A DNA stretch of 64,000 nucleotides, taken from contig NZ_JYLO01000018.1 of assembly GCF_001439845.1 (NCBI RefSeq), positions 1 to 64,000 of the forward strand, in the 5' to 3' direction. The notes beneath the pieces are model-generated. The model was given only the letters and a program-made list of their open reading frames with translations, did not search any database and was not told where the DNA came from. Both the position numbers and the translations under genes were made by a program. This stretch comes from Pseudomonas lactis (GTDB lineage Bacteria; Pseudomonadota; Gammaproteobacteria; Pseudomonadales; Pseudomonadaceae). Of the stretch, positions 17,485 to 27,194 are shown in pieces. Numbering within the stretch: the stretch's first letter is position 1; every line of letters begins with the position of its first letter.

Positions 17485-18705
17485 TCAGGCTTGCGTCAAC
17501 GTCTTCACAGCACGCTCAAAACGATCCAGGCCTTCGTTGATGTCCGCCTCTTCCACCACCAGGCTCGGTGCAAAACGCACCACGTCGGGGCCGGCTTGCA
17601 GGATCATCAAGTTCTCTTTCTCGGCCGCGTTGAACACGTCCTTGGCCTTGCCTTTGAACGCATCGCTCAACACGCAACCGATCAGCAGGCCCATGCCACG
17701 CACTTGGGTGAAGATGCCGTACTGCTTACCGATCTGCTCCAGGCGCGCCTTGAACAGGTCGTGCTTGGCATTCACACCCGCCAGCACTTCTGGGGTGTTG
17801 ATCACGTCGATCACCGCTTCAGCTACCGCACACGCCAGCGGGTTGCCGCCGTAGGTGGTGCCGTGGGTGCCGACCACCAAGTGCTTGGCCAAGTCTTCAC
17901 GGGTGAGCATCGCCGCAATCGGGAAGCCGCCGCCCAGGCTTTTGGCGCTGGTGAGGATGTCTGGCGTCACACCGTAATGCTGGTAGGCAAACAGGTGGCC
18001 GGTGCGGCCCATGCCGGTTTGCACTTCGTCGAATACCAGCAGCGCGTCGTGGGCGTCGCACAGCTCACGGGCGCCTTGCAGGTAAGCCAGCTCAGCCGGC
18101 AGTACACCGCCTTCGCCCTGGATAGGCTCCAGCACCACCGCGCAGGTCTTATCCGACACAGCGGCCTTCAGCGCAGCCAGGTCGTTATAAGGAACGTGGG
18201 TGATGCCGGTAATTTTAGGCCCGAAACCATCGGAGTACTTCGACTGGCCACCGACGTTGACGGTGAACAGGGTACGGCCATGGAAGCTGTTCAGCGCGGC
18301 GATGATCTCGTACTTCTCGCTGCCAAAACGGTCGAACGCCACGCGACGGGCCAGCTTGAAGGCGGCCTCGTTGGCTTCGGCGCCAGAGTTGCAGAAGAAC
18401 ACGCGCTCGGCAAAGGTGGCGTCGATCAGCTTGTGAGCCAGGCGCAGGGCCGGCTCATTGGTGAACACGTTGGAGACGTGCCACAGCGTGTTGGCCTGTT
18501 CGGTCAGTGCACCGACCAGCGCCGGGTGCGCGTGGCCCAATACGTTGACCGCGATGCCGCCGGCAAAGTCGATCAGCTCGCGACCGGCCTGGTCCCATAC
18601 GCGCGAACCTGCGCCACGCACGGGGATAAAGGCAGCAGGTGCGTAGTTGGGCACCATCACTTGGTCGAAATCGGCGCGTTGCACCGGGGCTTGCTCAACG
18701 GACAT
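17485..18705 (-). CDS. aruC: Succinylornithine/acetylornithine transaminase AruC/AstC
   Basis: A 406-residue class III PLP aminotransferase that turns N-succinylornithine into succinylglutamate semialdehyde and can also serve arginine synthesis (acetylornithine). Visible features: FCNSGAEANEAAFKLARR (about 107), LLVFDEVQTGMGRTG (PLP-binding Asp), TSAKSLGGGFPIAAML with the Schiff-base Lys (about 253) and GTHGTTYGGNPLACA. It is the first gene of the aru operon; two ArgR-type sites lie 80-145 bases upstream. Confidence 0.96.
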   Translation of the reverse strand: MSVEQAPVQRADFDQVMVPNYAPAAFIPVRGAGSRVWDQAGRELIDFAGGIAVNVLGHAHPALVGALTEQANTLWHVSNVFTNEPALRLAHKLIDATFAERVFFCNSGAEANEAAFKLARRVAFDRFGSEKYEIIAALNSFHGRTLFTVNVGGQSKYSDGFGPKITGITHVPYNDLAALKAAVSDKTCAVVLEPIQGEGGVLPAELAYLQGARELCDAHDALLVFDEVQTGMGRTGHLFAYQHYGVTPDILTSAKSLGGGFPIAAMLTREDLAKHLVVGTHGTTYGGNPLACAVAEAVIDVINTPEVLAGVNAKHDLFKARLEQIGKQYGIFTQVRGMGLLIGCVLSDAFKGKAKDVFNAAEKENLMILQAGPDVVRFAPSLVVEEADINEGLDRFERAVKTLTQA

Positions 18706-18783
18706 CGGAGTCTCCTGAAGAGGAACGCCTGCCTGGAACTGGCAAGCGATGCAGGGATTGTAAGGACAGTTTTCAGCGCCACC

Positions 18784-18850
18784 TTGTCGCCAAGCGACAA
18801 CTTCTTATAGCGCCAACCCCGGTTTTAGGCGGGTTTACGGCAATGCGACA
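18784..18850 (-). promoter_or_regulatory. ArgR operator region of the aru operon
   Basis: Two matches on the minus strand to the P. aeruginosa ArgR half-site TGTCGC-N8-AA: one at 18799-18784 and one at 18850-18835, 51 bases apart. The first is itself a palindrome (TGTCGCCAAGCGACA, 18785-18799) and therefore also matches on the plus strand. They lie between aruC and the divergent LRR gene. Confidence 0.75.
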
Positions 18851-19006
18851 TATTGCGTCGCAATGGCGCAGTGTAAACGCTGCGCTCAGTGAGAGGCAGA
18901 GGCACGGCCCGCTGATTTTCGCCTAATGCCTTAACTATCTGCTGCCCGCGAACCCATCAGGCTTGCTGTGATGACAGTGACTCGCCCCCACTGAAGGATC
19001 AGCCCC

Positions 19007-22000
19007 GTGCCCACGCCCTACCCCACGACAATCAGCCAACGCCTCGCAGTCGCCGCCACCCAAGTACCTGCTGGGTTTCACACACGCCTGCCGGCCTGGC
19101 TGGCAAGCGCCTCGGATGACAAGCGCCAAGCCTTGAAGAATGCACCACTGGACATTGCCAACTGGCAGGCCGACGCCAGCCGCCAGCAACACGCGCCCCT
19201 CAAGCAGGCGGTGGAGCAGAGTTGGACCGCGCAAAGCAAAGTGGACACGGCACTGGCCGACCTCAAGACACCGCAAGCCTTCGCCGCACCGCTTTTGCAA
19301 CAGGCGCTCAAGACCCGCTGGGGCGTGGACATCGATGTCAGCACCACCCATCTGCGCCTGTATGCGCCCCTGACGATCCCGCTGTTTCCCATAGAAACTG
19401 GCGGCGTCAAAGTCTGGACCGTGTCGTTGGTGGACGCCGCACTGCATAACTTCGACGCAGCAGAGAGCGAGAAAGCTGCCTTCACCGCAGACTCCAGCTT
19501 CATTACCCAACCCACCGCCACCGGGCAATTCGACACCCTGCCCTCAGTGAACAGCAAAGTCAGCATCCAGACCTTCGTCAGGCTGTGCCGTGAACTGGAC
19601 ATCGGTGCGCAATACCAGAACTACCTCAAGACATTTTTCGGCTTCAAAGATGCCAAACGCAAGGCTTCGCTGCGCAGCACTGTCATCGAGAGTCTCAAAG
19701 CCGAGGCCCAAACTGCCGTACACCTGGCGCGCCTGAAAAAGGACGGCAGCGAGCGGGTGTTACGCACGCTCCAGGCCCAACTCAAAGGCATCAGCGGCCT
19801 GACGCTCGACGGCAAGACGCTGCTCAGCCACGAGCTGAGCCTGATGGGCGCACCACTGGCCGGCATTGTGCTGTTCGCCGCAGACCTGGAACTGCACCAC
19901 AGCGCAGTGCCCGTGGTGGCGTACATTCCCGGCGACCCACAGGCACCGCTCAAGTATTACCGCGATGGCATCGCATTCATTCAAGACCTGACCGGCAAAT
20001 TGCGCGATGCCGATTACCAGGCATTCTTTAGCCGCTTTATAAGCCACGAGCACCGCGCCAATTTCTTTGCCAACCTGCATAACCGCTTGTCCCAGATTAC
20101 CTGGCATCACCCCCTCCCCGGCGACCCCAGGCCGACCTGGCGCGCCGAACCTGTGGCCAATCCCAAGCTGCAGTTGCACGCGACGAAAATCACGGGCGAG
20201 CTGTACGAACACCTCTATGAAAGCAAACTCAACAGGCTGCTCAATGACGCGCACAACATTGCCGTGTCCACCGCCGACGCCGACAGTAAGGCACGCTGGC
20301 AACGTTGGGACATCGTGGCAAAAATCGGCAAAACCCTGCTCGAAATCGCCGCTTTCATCGCCACGCCGTTCATTCCCCCCCTCGGCCTGCTGATGCTCGG
20401 CTACACCGCCTATCAACTGCTCGACGACGTGTTCGAAGGCATCATTGATTGGGCCGAGGGCCTCAAGCGCCAAGCGTTCGGGCACCTGATGTCGATCCTG
20501 GAGCAAATGGTGCAATTGGGTATGTTCGCGGTCGGCGCACCGATTGCCGAAGGGCTGCTACGCCAGGCACTGCCTCGGGAAGTCTGGGCGTTTTTCGAGC
20601 GCCTGCATCCGGTCACCTCGGACGACGGCAAAACGCGCCTGTGGAACCCGGACCTGAGCCCCTACGCCCACGACCTTCAGTTGCCCGCCGCCTCACGCCC
20701 CAAAGCCGATGGATTGCATGCCTATGGGGACAAACAGATCCTACCCCTTGAAGGGCAACACTTTGCCGTCAAGCAACAAGCGGGCAACGCCGTGCTGGCG
20801 CACCCAAGCCACGTGAATGCCTACCAACCGCCCGTTATCGGCAATGGCAAAGGCGCCTGGATAACCCCACTGGATCACCCGCTGACATGGCATCGCAGCA
20901 CCTTGTTGCGCAGACTCGGCGAGCCCGCCAACGCACTCAGCGAAACCGGCCTGGAACAGGCGCAACGCATCAGCAGCACAGACGATGGCGCCTTGCGCAA
21001 ACTCTACATGGACCGCCAACCGCCACCGCCCTTGCTGGCCGACAGCCTCAAGCGCATCCATATCGACCAGCAACTTCAAGACTTCATCGACCAGATGAAC
21101 AGCGACGACCCGCAGGTTTATTCAAAGGCCGACACGCAGACCCAACTCTGGCTGCTCAGCCAGACCGGCCTGTGGCCAGAATCCAAGACCCTGCGCTTTC
21201 TGAATGCCAAAGGCGAAACCGTATGGGAACACCCAGGCTGGGAAAATGCGGCGGTGGCGCAAATTCATGAAGCACAGATGAACAACGGCGACCTGCTCAA
21301 GACCCTGCTGGAAACCCTCGACGAGTCAGAGCGCAAGACTTTGCTGGAGGAAGACTTCGGCACCCCGATCACCCAACTGCATGTGCGTGCCGCCAAGCTG
21401 CGCAAACAGCTGGCACGCAGGGCCGAGGATAAACGCGCTTCGATGTTCGACGCGCGCTATCGAGGCCTGGAACTGACCACCGATGCACGCGTGCAAAAGG
21501 TCATCGACAGCACACCGGGCCTGCCCGTCAGCGCGGCCGAAGAAGTCCTGCTCAGTGCCAACGGCCAGGACCTGCTCGACATCGACCAGGGCACGCTGCC
21601 TTCGCACCTGGTCGAACGCGCACGCTGGGCGGCCCATCAGGTCAGAATCAGCCGGGCCTATGAAGGCCTGTACATGGCCGCGCTGGAGAGCGGCGACACC
21701 CATCGACTCGCCCTGCACTCCCTGGAAAAACTGCCGGGCTGGTCGCCACAGGTGCGCCTGGAAGTTCGCGACTTCAAGCGCGACGGCCACCTGCGCGACG
21801 CCATCGGCCCCGCCCAGGCGCCCATCCAACGCCTGCTGCTACGCACCATCGAAGGCGCTTACATTCCCGAAGACAGTACGGGCTCCCTGCTTGGCGAAAC
21901 CGATTTCTACACCGCCGTGCTCCAGGCACTCCCCGATGCACAGCGCGACGCACTGGCTATGCAGATAGGCCAAGGCCCACACCTGAGAGAAACCTTGCGC

Positions 22001-24055
22001 CAACACACATTGGCACGTGACGAACTTGGCGTTCTGCTGGCCGAAGTTCCGCTGCTCAAACCGCCCTATGACCCGACATTCATGCGCCTGCCCGGCGGCA
22101 TGGAAGGCTACGACGCCAACCCGGTCACCGCTGGCAGCAGCGATGATGCCTCGCTGGAGACTCGGTTGCATGAGCTGTACCCGCAACTGAGCACCGGCGA
22201 GTTGACGGCCGTACTCGCCGCCATGCATAACGATCCCGGCACGCCTTTGGGTACCCTTCGATTTCTGAAGAATGAGTTCTCACAACTGGAAACCAACCTG
22301 CGGACATGGCAGCAGAACGTGCCGCAGACCTTTGTGGGTACAGACCTGCCACTGAACCGCTCGCAGATTGCTGCAGAACAGCAAAATCGCTTTCTCTGGT
22401 CACAAAAACTGATCGGCGCCTGGCGCCACAACACCCCCATGGACCCCGCTTATGACAACGGTCACCTGCTGCAACTCAATCAGCCCATTTACGGCGAACT
22501 GCCAGCACTCGATACCCGCCTTGGGCACATCACCACCCTGGAATTCCAGGGCTACTTGACCACCCGCGGCACGCCGGGCTTCCTGGCACACTTCCCCGGA
22601 TTGCGCCGACTGGCCATCAGCGACATTACCCTCAGCACACTGCCCGGGGAAATCAGTGCATTGACCCACCTTAACGCGCTGGCACTGCGCGGCTGCGCAC
22701 TCAACCTGACCACCCCAACCCGTGCAGCCCTGGCCAACCTGACCGAACTGCATACCCTTGACCTGTCCAACAACCCGCTGGTGCTGGCGCCCAATTTCGA
22801 AAACATGGCCAACCTGCGGACACTCAACCTGAGCCACTGCAGTATTTCCGTCTTTCCCACAGGCCTGCTCAATCGGCCTCGGCTGGCCAACGCCAATCTC
22901 AGCCACAATAACCTGCGCAGGCTGCCAGAAGCCCTGTATTCGTTGCCCGCCAGCGCTGCCAAGGCCTACGATCTTTCCGGCAACCCGTTGACGCGCGCAA
23001 CCCTGGAACGGATAAAAACCTACTGTCAGAGCACCGGGGAACATTTTGGCGTCCAAGCCAATCCAGAGGAGGTTCGCCTGGTCCAGGCGCTTTACCCGAC
23101 CTACAACGCTCCCGAGGCCAATCAATTTATCTTCAGGCTGCCGGGCGGGCTGGATGATTCGATGGCAATTCTCGTGCGCCTCAAGGCCGACTACGAACGC
23201 TTGCAAGCCGACCTGCAGGAATGGGTCGTGGATGTGCCTGAACGCTACCCCTTCACGGACCTGCCCATGGACGAACAGGCTCGCGTACAGCAGCAACTTA
23301 TCCGAGGGGAAGTCAGCGGCCTGCTGGAGCAAGGCTGGCGACGTGAAACCAGCCTGGATTTGAGCCATGACCCGCTGACACAATCTCATCAAATGGCGTT
23401 GGCGTCGCCGCTGTTGGGCGACCTGCCCAAACTGAATGTGGATTTCAAGCATATTTCCAAGCTGGACCTAAGGGCCCAGGAAACCACCTCGATACCCGAC
23501 GGTTTTCTTGAACGCTTCCCCAATCTGGAAAGCCTGCTGATCCACCGCTATGCCCTGCAAGACATTCCCGCCGGCGTCTTCAAGCTGCCCAAGTTGACCA
23601 CACTCAGCCTGACCCAATGCAATCTGCGCCTGACCGCCGACAGTGTCGCCGCCTTGAGCGACCTGCACACCCTGGAATACCTGGACCTGAGCGATAACCC
23701 GCTGGCGCTGACGCCCGACGTCAGCAAAATGTCCAGCCTGGAGACCCTGATGATGGAGAACGCAGGGCTTACCGAAGTGCCGCACGGGGTGTTCAATCTG
23801 ACGTCACTCACCCAACTGAATCTGAGCGATAACCGCATCACCGAACTGCCTACGGATCTGCTTGAAGTGGACCCGGACTCAGCGGCTGGTTTTGACCTGA
23901 GCGACAACGCATTCTCACCTGCGGCGCTTGCTCTCCTGCGTCGCTATTACAACCGCATGGCAGTGGATTTCGATGTAGCCCAAGCTCGACAGCCCGCGCC
24001 AGACGACTCCGGCTCAAGCTCCCCGACTTCATCCGAAACAGACAACGAACCCTGA
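19007..24055 (+). CDS. Giant leucine-rich-repeat protein with dermonecrotic-toxin-like N-terminal region
   Basis: A 1682-residue protein starting with GTG after GAAGGA. It resembles the large Pseudomonas LRR proteins whose N-terminal part is a dermonecrotic-toxin-like domain (DUF6543) and many of which end in a NEL ubiquitin-ligase domain. Residues 1-600 are helical with one strongly hydrophobic stretch (about 435-485, AAFIATPFIPPLGLLMLGY). From 1050 a unit of about 304 residues occurs twice (begins LETRLHELYP at 1050 and EEVRLVQALYP at 1354); each has a helical lead followed by 5-6 LRRs of the LxxLxLSxNxLxxLP type (about 1175-1325 and 1483-1630). The chain stops right after the second LRR block with a Ser/Thr/Pro-rich tail (DDSGSSSPTSSETDNEP), so no NEL catalytic domain is present. 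No signal peptide. It interrupts the aru-argR neighbourhood. Confidence 0.8.
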   Translation: MPTPYPTTISQRLAVAATQVPAGFHTRLPAWLASASDDKRQALKNAPLDIANWQADASRQQHAPLKQAVEQSWTAQSKVDTALADLKTPQAFAAPLLQQALKTRWGVDIDVSTTHLRLYAPLTIPLFPIETGGVKVWTVSLVDAALHNFDAAESEKAAFTADSSFITQPTATGQFDTLPSVNSKVSIQTFVRLCRELDIGAQYQNYLKTFFGFKDAKRKASLRSTVIESLKAEAQTAVHLARLKKDGSERVLRTLQAQLKGISGLTLDGKTLLSHELSLMGAPLAGIVLFAADLELHHSAVPVVAYIPGDPQAPLKYYRDGIAFIQDLTGKLRDADYQAFFSRFISHEHRANFFANLHNRLSQITWHHPLPGDPRPTWRAEPVANPKLQLHATKITGELYEHLYESKLNRLLNDAHNIAVSTADADSKARWQRWDIVAKIGKTLLEIAAFIATPFIPPLGLLMLGYTAYQLLDDVFEGIIDWAEGLKRQAFGHLMSILEQMVQLGMFAVGAPIAEGLLRQALPREVWAFFERLHPVTSDDGKTRLWNPDLSPYAHDLQLPAASRPKADGLHAYGDKQILPLEGQHFAVKQQAGNAVLAHPSHVNAYQPPVIGNGKGAWITPLDHPLTWHRSTLLRRLGEPANALSETGLEQAQRISSTDDGALRKLYMDRQPPPPLLADSLKRIHIDQQLQDFIDQMNSDDPQVYSKADTQTQLWLLSQTGLWPESKTLRFLNAKGETVWEHPGWENAAVAQIHEAQMNNGDLLKTLLETLDESERKTLLEEDFGTPITQLHVRAAKLRKQLARRAEDKRASMFDARYRGLELTTDARVQKVIDSTPGLPVSAAEEVLLSANGQDLLDIDQGTLPSHLVERARWAAHQVRISRAYEGLYMAALESGDTHRLALHSLEKLPGWSPQVRLEVRDFKRDGHLRDAIGPAQAPIQRLLLRTIEGAYIPEDSTGSLLGETDFYTAVLQALPDAQRDALAMQIGQGPHLRETLRQHTLARDELGVLLAEVPLLKPPYDPTFMRLPGGMEGYDANPVTAGSSDDASLETRLHELYPQLSTGELTAVLAAMHNDPGTPLGTLRFLKNEFSQLETNLRTWQQNVPQTFVGTDLPLNRSQIAAEQQNRFLWSQKLIGAWRHNTPMDPAYDNGHLLQLNQPIYGELPALDTRLGHITTLEFQGYLTTRGTPGFLAHFPGLRRLAISDITLSTLPGEISALTHLNALALRGCALNLTTPTRAALANLTELHTLDLSNNPLVLAPNFENMANLRTLNLSHCSISVFPTGLLNRPRLANANLSHNNLRRLPEALYSLPASAAKAYDLSGNPLTRATLERIKTYCQSTGEHFGVQANPEEVRLVQALYPTYNAPEANQFIFRLPGGLDDSMAILVRLKADYERLQADLQEWVVDVPERYPFTDLPMDEQARVQQQLIRGEVSGLLEQGWRRETSLDLSHDPLTQSHQMALASPLLGDLPKLNVDFKHISKLDLRAQETTSIPDGFLERFPNLESLLIHRYALQDIPAGVFKLPKLTTLSLTQCNLRLTADSVAALSDLHTLEYLDLSDNPLALTPDVSKMSSLETLMMENAGLTEVPHGVFNLTSLTQLNLSDNRITELPTDLLEVDPDSAAGFDLSDNAFSPAALALLRRYYNRMAVDFDVAQARQPAPDDSGSSSPTSSETDNEP

Positions 24056-24062
24056 GCGCAGC

Positions 24063-25043
24063 TCAACCGCGCTCGGAGGGCACCGACGACAACTCGAACG
24101 GGCTGCTGCTGCGCCGCTGGTTACGGTCTTCGCGAGGGGTGGCGCCGAAGAAATTGCGGTAGGCGCTGGAGAAGTGCGGCCCCGAGGAGAAGCCGCACGA
24201 CAAGCCGATCTGGATGATCGACTTGCTGGTTTGCATCAGCATCTGGCGCGCCTTGTTCAGGCGCAACTCCAGGTAGTACTGGCTGGGAACGCGGTTGAGG
24301 TATTGCTTGAAAATCCGTTCAAGCTGTCGTCGCGATACGCACACATGTTGGGCGATTTCGTCAGTGGTCAGCGGCTCTTCGATATTGGCCTCCATCAGCA
24401 AAACCGCCTGGGTCAGCTTCGGGTGGCTGGAACCCAGGCGGTTTTGCAACGGGATGCGCTGGCGCTCGCCGCCTTCACGGATGCGCTCCACCACCAGCTC
24501 TTCGGACACCGCACCGGCCAGCTCGGCGCCGTGATCACGGGCCAATACCGCCAACAGCAGGTCGAGTACCGACATGCCGCCGCAGGCGGTGAGCCGATCG
24601 CGGTCCCAGTCAAATAGATGGCTGGTGGCAATGACCTTGGGGAAACGCTCGGCGAAATCGTCCTGCCAGCGCCAGTGCACGGCGGCGCGGTAGCCATCGA
24701 GCAGGCCCAACTGGGCCAGCGGGTACACACCCGCCGACAAGCCGCCGATTACACACCCCGCCCGAACAAGCTGCTTGAGCGCGGAACTCAGTGGCGAAGC
24801 GATGACCGTCGGCGGTTCGTCGGCCAACAGGAACAGCTTCTGAAAGCCCTCCAGCTTACCGGCCCACGGCTCACCCGGCAGTTGCCAGGCACCTTCGATG
24901 GCGGGCTCTGCGAGCAAAAACGACAGCTCGTAGATCACATCCGGATGCACCCGCTGGGCAACGCGCAAGGCCTCCTCAGCCAGCGCAAGCGTAAGGGCTT
25001 TTGTGCTGGGCCAAATCAGGAAACCAATTTTGTGGGCGGTCAT
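24063..25043 (-). CDS. argR: ArgR, AraC-family regulator of arginine metabolism
   Basis: A 326-residue activator/repressor. The N-terminal half is a DJ-1/PfpI-like (GATase1-like) arginine-sensing domain (about 5-190, KIGFLIWPSTKALTLALAEEALR). The C-terminal AraC/XylS domain (about 215-310) shows two helix-turn-helix units, TTDEIAQHVCVSRRQLERIFKQYLN and SIIQIGLSCGFSSGPHFSSAYRNFFG. In P. aeruginosa ArgR controls aru, aot and arginine biosynthesis genes and is encoded at the end of the aot operon, the same place as here. A 245-base gap with a REPIN separates it from aotP. Confidence 0.94.
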   Translation of the reverse strand: MTAHKIGFLIWPSTKALTLALAEEALRVAQRVHPDVIYELSFLLAEPAIEGAWQLPGEPWAGKLEGFQKLFLLADEPPTVIASPLSSALKQLVRAGCVIGGLSAGVYPLAQLGLLDGYRAAVHWRWQDDFAERFPKVIATSHLFDWDRDRLTACGGMSVLDLLLAVLARDHGAELAGAVSEELVVERIREGGERQRIPLQNRLGSSHPKLTQAVLLMEANIEEPLTTDEIAQHVCVSRRQLERIFKQYLNRVPSQYYLELRLNKARQMLMQTSKSIIQIGLSCGFSSGPHFSSAYRNFFGATPREDRNQRRSSSPFELSSVPSERG

Positions 25044-25135
25044 GGAGTGCTATCCAAAGCGAAAACAGTGATGAAGGCATGGGCCAATGCTAGCCCGTAA
25101 TCAACTACAAATCCCAAAACAAACTGAGATCAAAA

Positions 25136-25222
25136 GTGGGAGCTGGCTTGCCTGCGATAGCGGTAGGTCAGTTAACACATCATTGACTGATGCATCGCTA
25201 TCGCAGGCAAGCCAGCTCCCAC
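25136..25222. repeat. REPIN between aotP and argR
   Basis: GTGGGAGCTGGCTTGCCTGC and its inverse end a roughly 87-base element whose inner part pairs GCGATAGCG with CGCTATCGC. It lies within the aot-argR operon. Confidence 0.9.
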
Positions 25223-25288
25223 AGGAGATCGGGGCTCACCTCAAGACTGCGGAGCATGCACTATCGCGGTGCACAAAAGCAGTCTTGA

Positions 25289-26053
25289 TTATTTCAAACT
25301 GCCAGAGAGGAACTGCTGCAAACGTTCCGACTGCGGGTTCACCAGCACTTCCCGCGGGTTGCCGCGTTCTTCAACCACGCCTTTGTGCAAAAACACCAAC
25401 TGGTTCGACACTTCGCGGGCAAAGCCCATTTCGTGAGTCACCACCACCATGGTGCGGCCTTCCTGGGCCAGGTCCTGCATCACCTTGAGGACTTCGCCTA
25501 CCAGCTCTGGGTCGAGCGCCGAGGTCGGTTCGTCGAACAGCATCACCTCCGGTTCCATCGCCAGGGCGCGGGCAATCGCCACGCGTTGCTGCTCACCACC
25601 GGACATATGGCCGGGGAACGCATCCTTACGATGACCCACACCGACTTTAGCCAGGTAGTGCTCGGCCTTTTCACGGGCTTCTTTCTTCGACACGCCCAGC
25701 ACATGCACCGGAGCTTCCATCACGTTTTCAAGCGCGGTCATGTGCGACCACAGGTTGAAATGCTGGAACACCATGGACAGGCGCGAACGCATGCGCTGCA
25801 ACTGCTTGGGGTCGGCGGCCTTCATGGCGCCGTCTTTGTTGGCGACCAGTTTGAGCTCTTCGTTATTGAGCAGAATCTTGCCGGCGTGGGGTTGCTCGAG
25901 CAGGTTGATGCAGCGCAAAAAGGTACTTTTGCCCGAACCACTGGAGCCGATGATGCTGATCACATCACCGGCGGCAGCTGCCAGGGATACACCCTTGAGC
26001 ACTTCATGACTGCCATAGCGTTTATGCAGGTCTTGGACTTCAAGCTTGTACAT
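25289..26053 (-). CDS. aotP: Arginine/ornithine ABC transporter ATP-binding protein AotP
   Basis: A 254-residue ATPase. Walker A is GSSGSGKS (about 37-44), the Q-loop is MVFQHFNLW, the signature is MSGGEQQRVAIARAL and Walker B is VMLFDEPTSALD. It energises uptake through AotQ/AotM with the periplasmic receptor AotJ. Start MYKLEVQDLHKRYG is taken from family length, ignoring five upstream in-frame codons. Confidence 0.95.
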   Translation of the reverse strand: MYKLEVQDLHKRYGSHEVLKGVSLAAAAGDVISIIGSSGSGKSTFLRCINLLEQPHAGKILLNNEELKLVANKDGAMKAADPKQLQRMRSRLSMVFQHFNLWSHMTALENVMEAPVHVLGVSKKEAREKAEHYLAKVGVGHRKDAFPGHMSGGEQQRVAIARALAMEPEVMLFDEPTSALDPELVGEVLKVMQDLAQEGRTMVVVTHEMGFAREVSNQLVFLHKGVVEERGNPREVLVNPQSERLQQFLSGSLK

Positions 26054-26080
26054 GCGGTCGGTTCTCACAAAAACAGGTGG

Positions 26081-27193
26081 TCAGTCGTTGAGCAAGCGCC
26101 CGCAGCGCAGCGCTTCGCGCCCCGCCACCTTGGCCAGCCAGAAACCCGCTTGGGCATAACGTAGCCGTTCAACGGCAAACAACACCCCCGAGGTGCCCGC
26201 GCAAATGGTGCTTACGCGGTCGGTCAGGGGGTCAATCACTTCAAAAATCTCATCGCCGGTTTCTACCCAGTCGCCCGCTTTACGCAGGTAGCTGATCACC
26301 CCGGCGTGGGGCGCGAACAACAGCTCGGTGCCTTCGAATGGCACGCCTTCGCACGGCTCGTGTTGCGGCGCGGGCCATTGCCCCTTGATCAAGCCTTGTT
26401 CGGCAAGGAATGCGAGGATGCCTTCGGCGTGGAAGATCGCCTCATCACGGCCGGTATCGGCCTGGCCACCCAGCTCCAGGGTGGTCGCCAGGCACGCCAG
26501 CGGAATCTGCGCATCCGGGAACGCGCGTGACAAACGCAGCCAGGGCAGCGAACAGGCTTCATCAAACGAACTGCCGCCGGAGTCTTCCGCCAGCAGGCCG
26601 ACCCTCACATTCAAATGCGCCGACAACGAACGCCACTGCGGCCAGTGCTGGGGCAGCGCGTACATATGCAGCGCGGCTTCAGCGTCGCAATGCAGGTCCA
26701 GCACCACATCGGCGGTGCAGGCGTGGCTCAGCAGGATGCGTTGCATGCCTTGCAACTGGCTGCTCGGCTCGGGCAAGGCGTTGAGCGCATCGCTCATGGC
26801 CTGGCGGATCAGGCGCACATTGGCGTGCGGGTCGTCCCCCAACTTGCCTTGCAGCAACTCGGCCACCGGCTCGCTCAGCTCAACAAAATCGCGATTGAAA
26901 TTCTTGCCGCTGCCCACCTCGAAACGCCCCTGGTGGCTGCCTTGCAACAGCTGGCCAAGGCCCATCGGGTTGGCGACCGGCACCAGCTCGATCACACCGT
27001 TGAGGGCGCCCTGCTGTTCCAGCTCCACAAGGCGTTTTTTCAGTTCCCAGGCGGCACGCATGCCAGGCAATTCATCGGCGTGCAGGCTGGCCTGGATATA
27101 GGCCTTGCGCTCGCCACTGCCGAAACGAAACACGCTCAGCTGGCGCTCACAGCCCAGGTGCCCCCAGGGCAGCAGATGGTCGATACGTTCCAT
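26081..27193 (-). CDS. aotO: AotO, M14/AstE-like metallohydrolase in the aot operon
   Basis: A 370-residue protein of the succinylglutamate desuccinylase/aspartoacylase (M14-like) superfamily. The zinc motif is in QASLHADELPGMRAAW (about 36-50) with a third ligand in LDLHCDAEAALH (about 165). A C-terminal barrel-like part follows (GVISYLRKAGDWVETGDEIFEVIDPLTD). It corresponds to AotO of the P. aeruginosa aotJQMOP-argR operon, whose substrate is not established and which is dispensable for transport. It lies 1 base after aotM. It may trim acylated or conjugated arginine after uptake, which is inference. Confidence 0.88.
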   Translation of the reverse strand: MERIDHLLPWGHLGCERQLSVFRFGSGERKAYIQASLHADELPGMRAAWELKKRLVELEQQGALNGVIELVPVANPMGLGQLLQGSHQGRFEVGSGKNFNRDFVELSEPVAELLQGKLGDDPHANVRLIRQAMSDALNALPEPSSQLQGMQRILLSHACTADVVLDLHCDAEAALHMYALPQHWPQWRSLSAHLNVRVGLLAEDSGGSSFDEACSLPWLRLSRAFPDAQIPLACLATTLELGGQADTGRDEAIFHAEGILAFLAEQGLIKGQWPAPQHEPCEGVPFEGTELLFAPHAGVISYLRKAGDWVETGDEIFEVIDPLTDRVSTICAGTSGVLFAVERLRYAQAGFWLAKVAGREALRCGRLLND

Positions 27194-27194
27194 A

